The notes beneath the pieces were generated by a model. That model did no database searches and had not been told where the DNA came from. It worked only from the letters and a program-made list of their open reading frames with translations. Both the position numbers and the translations under genes were made by a program. A stretch of DNA of 35,499 bases from Pseudomonas citronellolis (GTDB lineage: Bacteria; Pseudomonadota; Gammaproteobacteria; Pseudomonadales; Pseudomonadaceae): positions 73,263-108,761 of the forward strand of contig NZ_FOLS01000029.1 of NCBI RefSeq assembly GCF_900112375.1, given 5' to 3'. Shown here piece by piece: positions 31,200 to 35,499 of this stretch; the stretch's first letter is position 1, and each line of letters opens with the position of its first letter.

Positions 31200-32209
31200 G
31201 CGCCGAGGCTGGCTCGGTACGCCGAGGGCGGCATGCCCTCCCAGCGCTTGAAGGCGCGGCGGAAGTTGGCCAGGTCGGTGTAGCCCAGGGTGTAGGCGAT
31301 TTCCTCGATGCTCAGGTGGCCGGCCTTCAGGTGCTCGATGGCCAGGGTGCGGCGCACGTCCTCGAGGATCAGCTTGAATGACGTCCCCTCCGCCAGCAGG
31401 TGGCGGTGCAGGGTGCGCGGCGTCATGTGGAACAGGCGCGCGGTGACCTTCAGGCTGGGGAAGCCGTTGTGCTTTTCCAGCATGGCGCGCCGCACCCGGG
31501 CGCCCATGGAGGCGGTTTCGCCCAGCCGCTCCAGCTCCCGCCGGCAGATCGCTTCGGCCTCGCGGAAGGCCGCGGGGTCGGCCAGCTTCAGCGGCTGGTC
31601 GATGACCGCCAGGTCCAGGCTGAAGCCGGCCCAGGGCTGCCCGTAGGCCACCGGGCAGCGGAACAGCTCCTCGGCCAGCGCGGCGTAGGGCTGCTCCGCG
31701 AACGGCAGCCTGACCTGGCGCAGCGGGCAACTGCCGAGGGTCATCGCCGCGAAGATGTTGCTCACCGCCAGCATCACCGCCTCCAGCACCGTGCGCTCGA
31801 TGTCGCCCAGGGCATAGCCGGGCTGGAAGCGCACCTGTACCTGCCCTGCCCGCTCATCGCATTCGTAGCTCAGGCTGAACAGCGTGGTGCGCAGCGCCAG
31901 GTAGCGCTGCAGCAGTTCCAGGGCCTGGCGCAGGGTGCCGCTCTGCATCGCCGCGTAGCCGAGGATGCCGTGGGTGTTGACCACCAGGCGCTCGCCGATC
32001 AGCAGCCCCAGCGCCGGCTCCGCCGTCACTTCGATGGCGTCGCGCAGCAGTTGCTGGAACTGCGGGAAACCGAGCTGGAAGCCCGGCTCGTCGAGCTGGC
32101 GCTCGTCCAGACCGCTGCGGGCGAACCAGGCCTGCGCGTCCTTCTGCATGGCCCGCAGCTGCTCGGCGATCTGCCGCAGGTAGGGCATTGGCAACACGAA
32201 GTCCGACAA
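31184..32209 (-). CDS. AraC-family transcriptional regulator
   Basis: A regulator of about 341 residues. The N-terminal half matches the Arabinose_bd-like domain of OruR/ArgR-like AraC members (GLLIGERLVVNTHGILGYAAMQSGTLRQAL), and the C-terminal half carries two HTHs (FHMTPRTLHRHLLAEGTSFK; IEEIAYTLGYTDLANFRRAF, then WEGMPPSAYR). The open frame extends to 32383, but that part reads like non-coding sequence. I chose TTG at 32209, which has GTGAGG 8 nt upstream; ATG at 32188 is the alternative (334 residues). It is divergent from the reductase-hydroxylase pair and probably activates it through the direct repeats at 32244-32272. Confidence 0.88.
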   Translation of the reverse strand: MSDFVLPMPYLRQIAEQLRAMQKDAQAWFARSGLDERQLDEPGFQLGFPQFQQLLRDAIEVTAEPALGLLIGERLVVNTHGILGYAAMQSGTLRQALELLQRYLALRTTLFSLSYECDERAGQVQVRFQPGYALGDIERTVLEAVMLAVSNIFAAMTLGSCPLRQVRLPFAEQPYAALAEELFRCPVAYGQPWAGFSLDLAVIDQPLKLADPAAFREAEAICRRELERLGETASMGARVRRAMLEKHNGFPSLKVTARLFHMTPRTLHRHLLAEGTSFKLILEDVRRTLAIEHLKAGHLSIEEIAYTLGYTDLANFRRAFKRWEGMPPSAYRASLGAQLRT

Positions 32210-32243
32210 GGGCTCGACCTCACAGGGTTCCGGGGGCGCGAAG

Positions 32244-32272
32244 ATGTCAACAAATGACCCCTGGAATGTCAA
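32244..32272. promoter_or_regulatory. Direct repeats, likely AraC-type operator
   Basis: ATGTCAA occurs at 32244-32250 and 32266-32272, 22 bp apart, same face of the helix, a layout typical of AraC-family sites. They sit between the regulator and the reductase start at 32350, about 78 bp upstream of the latter. Confidence 0.5.
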
Positions 32273-32349
32273 TCGGGAACCTCTCCGCCGCCCGCCGCCG
32301 TCCCTAGCATTGAAGCGTCCCGACCCACAACGATTAGAACGGAGGACGC

Positions 32350-33408
32350 ATGTTTGCCTTCCTGAACAGAAACCGTGCGGCAAACGCCTCGATCAACGGC
32401 GCCAGCATCCGTGTCGAGCCCGGCGAGACCCTGCTGCAAGCCGCCTTGCGCAATGGCATCGACTTCCCCCACAGCTGCCGCGTCGGCGGTTGCGCCAGCT
32501 GCAAGTGCCGGCTGCTGCAGGGCAAGGTCAGGGAATTGACCGAGACCGGCTACATCCTCAGCGCCGAGGAACTCGACCAGGGCTACATCCTGGCCTGCCA
32601 GAGCGTGCCGCGCGGCGACGTGAGCATCGAGGTCGACAGCGCGCAGCAGGAGGCCCGCCAGGTCCGCGGCAAGGTCGTGGCGCAGGAGCGCCTCACCCAC
32701 GACATCACCCGCCTGACCCTCCAGCTCGAAACGGGCCTGCCCTACCAGGCCGGGCAGTACGCCGAGCTCAGCCTCGACTGCCTGCCCAATCACGCCCGGA
32801 GCTTCTCCTTCGCCTCGCCTCCGCGGGCCGACGCCAAGGTCAGCTTCTTCATCCGCAAGGTGCCCGGCGGCCGGCTCACCACGCTGGTCGATAGCCACTC
32901 GCTGGTCGGCCAGGGCGCGAGCCTCAAGGGCCCGCTGGGCCAGTTCCACCTGCGCCCGGCCGACGCCCCGCTGCTGCTGGTGGCCGGCGGCAGCGGCCTG
33001 GCCCCGCTGCTGGCCATCCTCCAGGACGCGCTGGCCGGCAACGTGCGGCGCCCGGTCACCCTGCTGTTCGGCGCCCGGCAGGAGCACGACCTCTACGCCC
33101 TGGAGGAAATCCAGGCGCTCGCCCGGCAGTGGCCCGGGCCCTTCCACTTCGTCCCGGTGCTTTCCGAAGCGGACCGCCACGCCGCCTGGGAAGGCGCGCG
33201 GGGCCTGGTCAGCGAACAGATACCGGTGCTGCTGCAGGCCGGCAGCCACGCCTACCTGTGCGGGCCGCCGGGGATGATCGACAGCGCCAGCGCCCTGCTG
33301 CAACGGCACGGCGTGGCCCGCGAAAACATCCATGCCGACCGCTTCACGCTGCAACAGGCTCCCCATGCCGCTACAGAAAGCGCAGCCACGCAACCCGCAA
33401 GCCTGTAA
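32350..33408 (+). CDS. [2Fe-2S]/FAD ferredoxin-NAD(P)H reductase, XylA-like
   Basis: A 352-residue electron-transfer protein. An N-terminal plant-type ferredoxin domain (about 9-95) has cluster ligands Cys43, Cys48, Cys51 and Cys83 (CRVGGCASCKC and LACQS). A FAD domain (about 105-205; RSFSFASPP) and an NAD(P) domain (about 208-335; LLLVAGGSGLAPLLAIL, YLCGPPGMID) follow. The layout matches the reductases of xylene (XylA) and p-cymene (CymAb) monooxygenases. It begins behind GGAGGA. The hydroxylase gene follows within 30 bp, so it most likely passes electrons from NAD(P)H to that enzyme, in place of rubredoxin. Confidence 0.94.
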   Translation: MFAFLNRNRAANASINGASIRVEPGETLLQAALRNGIDFPHSCRVGGCASCKCRLLQGKVRELTETGYILSAEELDQGYILACQSVPRGDVSIEVDSAQQEARQVRGKVVAQERLTHDITRLTLQLETGLPYQAGQYAELSLDCLPNHARSFSFASPPRADAKVSFFIRKVPGGRLTTLVDSHSLVGQGASLKGPLGQFHLRPADAPLLLVAGGSGLAPLLAILQDALAGNVRRPVTLLFGARQEHDLYALEEIQALARQWPGPFHFVPVLSEADRHAAWEGARGLVSEQIPVLLQAGSHAYLCGPPGMIDSASALLQRHGVARENIHADRFTLQQAPHAATESAATQPASL

Positions 33409-33435
33409 CCCGAAACCCAATAACAAGAGAGACAG

Positions 33436-34623
33436 ATGCCCATGAACGCGCTGCACTACCTCAAGTACTTCCTGTTCCACGCCGTCGGCCTGTGCTCGGC
33501 CGCCGCCCTGCTCGCCGGCGGCCCCTGGATCGCCTACGGCCTGGCCGCCGTGCTGACGCTCTACGTGGTCGGCGACCTGGTCTGCGGCGACGACACCAGC
33601 ACGCCCGAATTCCGCCACCCGGGCATCCTCACCTTCCAGCTGTGGCTGGCCCTGCCGCTGCTGTGCTTCATCGTCTTCGCGGCGCTCTGGGGCGTCAGCG
33701 ACGGCGACTTCCTCGGCTTCGGCGCCGCCCTGGGCCAGGCGACGGGCTACGACCTGATCGCCGCCCGGGACGCCACCAACCTTGGCCAGCACACCTGCGC
33801 CTGGGTCCTCACCGGCCTGATGATCGGCACCATCGGCACCATCACCGCCCATGAGCTGACGCACCGCACCTGGGACCCGGTCTCCATGCTCATCGGCCGC
33901 TGGCTGCTGGCGTTCAGCTTCGACACCACCTTCTCCATCGAGCACGTCTACGGCCACCACCGCTACGTCTCCACCACCGAGGACCCGGCCACCGCGCCGC
34001 GCGGGCGCAACGTCTACGCCCACGTGCTGATCTCGACCGTACGGGGCAACCTCAGCGCCTGGCACATCGAGAAGCAGCGCCTGGCGCGCAAGGGCTACTG
34101 GCTGCTCGGCTGGCGCAACGCGGTGCTGCGCGGGCACGGCATGAGCCTGCTGCTGGTGGCCGCGGCCTACGCCATCGGCCAGTGGCCCGCCGCGCTGTTC
34201 TTCATCGCCTGCGCGCTGTGGGGCAAGGCCCTGCTGGAGATCGTCAACTACATGGAGCACTACGGCATGGTGCGCAACCCGGCCACCCCCGTGCAGCCGC
34301 GGCATTCCTGGAACACCAACAAGCGCATCAGCTCCTGGACCATGTTCAACCTGACCCGCCACTCCCACCACCACGCCCAGGGCGAGGTGCCCTACCAGGA
34401 CCTGAAGCCCTTCCCCGACGCGCCGATGATGGTCGGCGGCTACCTGACCACCATCATCGTCGCCATGCTCCCGCCGCTCTGGCACAAGTTGATGACGCCC
34501 AAGGTGCTGGCCTGGGACCGCGAATACGCGAGCGCCGAAGAACGCCAACTGGCCGCGACCGCCAACGCCCGCAGTGGTATTCCGGCGCTGATGAAATATT
34601 CGAACTATCCGTCCCCTTCCTGA
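33436..34623 (+). CDS. Membrane di-iron hydroxylase, AlkB/XylM family
   Basis: A 395-residue integral membrane monooxygenase. The histidine boxes that hold two irons are present: HELTH (139-143), EHVYGHH (169-175), NYMEHYG (271-277) and LTRHSHHHA (306-314). Hydrophobic segments lie in 10-50, 65-85, 122-137 and 235-262. AlkB enzymes attack alkanes at the terminal carbon; XylM and CymAa attack methyl groups on aromatic rings. The fused ferredoxin reductase just upstream favours the XylM/CymAa mode of electron supply, though AlkB relatives also carry these boxes. The start is ATG 33436 or 33442. Substrate cannot be fixed from sequence. Confidence 0.93.
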   Translation: MPMNALHYLKYFLFHAVGLCSAAALLAGGPWIAYGLAAVLTLYVVGDLVCGDDTSTPEFRHPGILTFQLWLALPLLCFIVFAALWGVSDGDFLGFGAALGQATGYDLIAARDATNLGQHTCAWVLTGLMIGTIGTITAHELTHRTWDPVSMLIGRWLLAFSFDTTFSIEHVYGHHRYVSTTEDPATAPRGRNVYAHVLISTVRGNLSAWHIEKQRLARKGYWLLGWRNAVLRGHGMSLLLVAAAYAIGQWPAALFFIACALWGKALLEIVNYMEHYGMVRNPATPVQPRHSWNTNKRISSWTMFNLTRHSHHHAQGEVPYQDLKPFPDAPMMVGGYLTTIIVAMLPPLWHKLMTPKVLAWDREYASAEERQLAATANARSGIPALMKYSNYPSPS

Positions 34624-34975
34624 TGAGCGTTACCTGCAAGTTCGAATGTTTCGCCCGGGAATGAAAGAGAACATCCTCGAAAGATTCACCTGAAACTTCC
34701 GCGAGGGCCGGTTGACGCCGCAGCCCTCGGCGTTCGGGCATTCGCTGAAGTGCATAGTTGGAACTTCCACTGGGTGCGGCGCTTTTCGAAAAACAATAAG
34801 CCGGTACTTGCCCGATCAGGAAAGTCCATATCTTGCAAGATCGATCCCGAGTATCCGCCAATGCACTTCGCCTTTCATTCTTCAGGAAAATCAAATATCG
34901 CTTGACACTTCCCTTGCAGTTTGGCGTCATAGCCAGCGCCTTACGTAGCAAGAAGAAGCGCCCTTGTTTTCTATC
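34624..34975. other. AT-rich gap upstream of the porin gene
   Basis: No gene is supported here; small open frames on both strands lack ribosome sites or recognisable content. A TTGACA at 34902-34907 could be a -35 box, but the sequence 17 nt further on is a poor -10. GC content is well below the flanking genes. Confidence 0.35.
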
Positions 34976-34999
34976 AACGCCATATTCATGGCGTTTTTT
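34976..34999 (+). terminator. Intrinsic terminator between the hydroxylase and porin genes
   Basis: AACGCCAT-ATTC-ATGGCGTT is followed by a T-run (34994-34999). It lies about 350 bp after the hydroxylase and about 95 bp before the porin, so it may end the first operon's read-through or act as an attenuator in the porin leader. Confidence 0.7.
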
Positions 35000-35093
35000 A
35001 CAAGTATCGCTATATAAAAAAGTAAATAACGGAATAAAACACTTTCTGCTCGGAGTCAGGCGCGACACTCGAACCGTTATCAGGAGCATTCAT

Positions 35094-35499
35094 ATGAAGC
35101 GATCCACCCTCGCCCTGGCGATCGCCGCGGGCGTCCTCGCCCAGCAGGCCAGCGCCGGCGGGTTCATCGAAGACAGCAAGGCCAGCCTCGGCCTGCGCAA
35201 CTTCTACATCAACACCGACAACCGCAACGGCCCCGCCTCGCCCAGCAAGCAGGAAGAATGGGGCCAGGGCTTCATGCTCAACTACGCCTCCGGCTTCACC
35301 GAAGGCACCGTCGGCTTCGGCGTCGACGCCCTGGGCCTGCTCGGCCTGCGCCTGGACGGCGGCGGCAAGTCCGGCAAGAGCGGCATCGACCGCCAGCCCG
35401 GCACCATCTTCCCGCTGGAGAGCGACGGCAGCGCGGTGGACGAGTTCAGCAGCCTGGGCCTGACCGCCAAGGCGAAAGTGTCGAAGACCGAGTTCCGCT
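35094..35499 (+). CDS. OprD-family outer membrane porin (5' part, cut by window end)
   Basis: The first 135 codons of a porin. The signal peptide (MKRSTLALAIAAGVLAQQASA) is followed by the OprD opening: GGFIEDSKASLGLRNFYIN, EEWGQGFMLNYASGFT and GTVGFGVDALGLLGLRLD. This matches the specific 18-strand channels that take up small organic acids or aromatics. The start at 35094 has CAGGAGC upstream. Its position after a hydrocarbon hydroxylase suggests uptake of a related substrate (inference). The 3' end lies outside the window. Confidence 0.93.
   Translation, partial: MKRSTLALAIAAGVLAQQASAGGFIEDSKASLGLRNFYINTDNRNGPASPSKQEEWGQGFMLNYASGFTEGTVGFGVDALGLLGLRLDGGGKSGKSGIDRQPGTIFPLESDGSAVDEFSSLGLTAKAKVSKTEFR

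Overview
The window looks like chromosomal DNA of a high-GC Pseudomonas, probably from the P. aeruginosa / P. nitroreducens / P. citronellolis side of the genus. This is inferred from KatA-like catalase, a cyanide-insensitive CioAB oxidase, an OprD-family porin, an MvaT-like protein and many Pseudomonas-type REP palindromes built on GTAGGAGCGAGCTTGCTCGC. No tRNA, rRNA, integrase, transposase or CRISPR array was found.

Region 1 (about 0.8-18.8 kb) is a stress and detoxification cluster lying between two direct copies of a repeat of about 205 bp (1-210 and 19217-19420). It holds two tandem short-chain dehydrogenases with the stub of a third between them; a minus-strand operon for four apparently exported proteins (epoxide hydrolase, second Asp-nucleophile hydrolase, cytochrome P460-like protein, serine hydrolase); an Ohr peroxidase; a soluble PAS/GAF histidine kinase with a lone receiver and a FixJ-type regulator; an MFS carrier divergent from a creatininase-family hydrolase; a KatA-like catalase; and a set made of a sigma-region-2-like protein, an Ohr homologue without its peroxidatic cysteine, and a winged-helix/ATPase regulator. 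A palindromic element, core RYACCTWCGTRY, lies upstream of five of these transcription units. It probably defines a local regulon, and the FixJ-type protein encoded in the middle is the best candidate to bind it.

Region 2 (18.8-20.15 kb) is non-coding and packed with REP and other palindromic repeats.

Region 3 (20.15-23.2 kb) is a compact operon: formate dehydrogenase with Gln223 at the cofactor-selecting position (predicted NADP+ use), a DyP peroxidase ending in an encapsulin cargo peptide, and the encapsulin shell. It predicts a peroxidase nanocompartment linked to formate oxidation.

Region 4 (23.5-31.2 kb) holds an MvaT-like protein with an altered DNA-contact loop, cioAB, a YdeP-family molybdoenzyme, a divergent moaA for molybdenum cofactor synthesis, and a bestrophin-like channel.

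Region 5 (31.2-35.5 kb) is a hydrocarbon-oxidation module: an AraC-type regulator divergent from a [2Fe-2S]/FAD reductase and an AlkB/XylM-type membrane hydroxylase, followed by an OprD-family porin cut by the window end.
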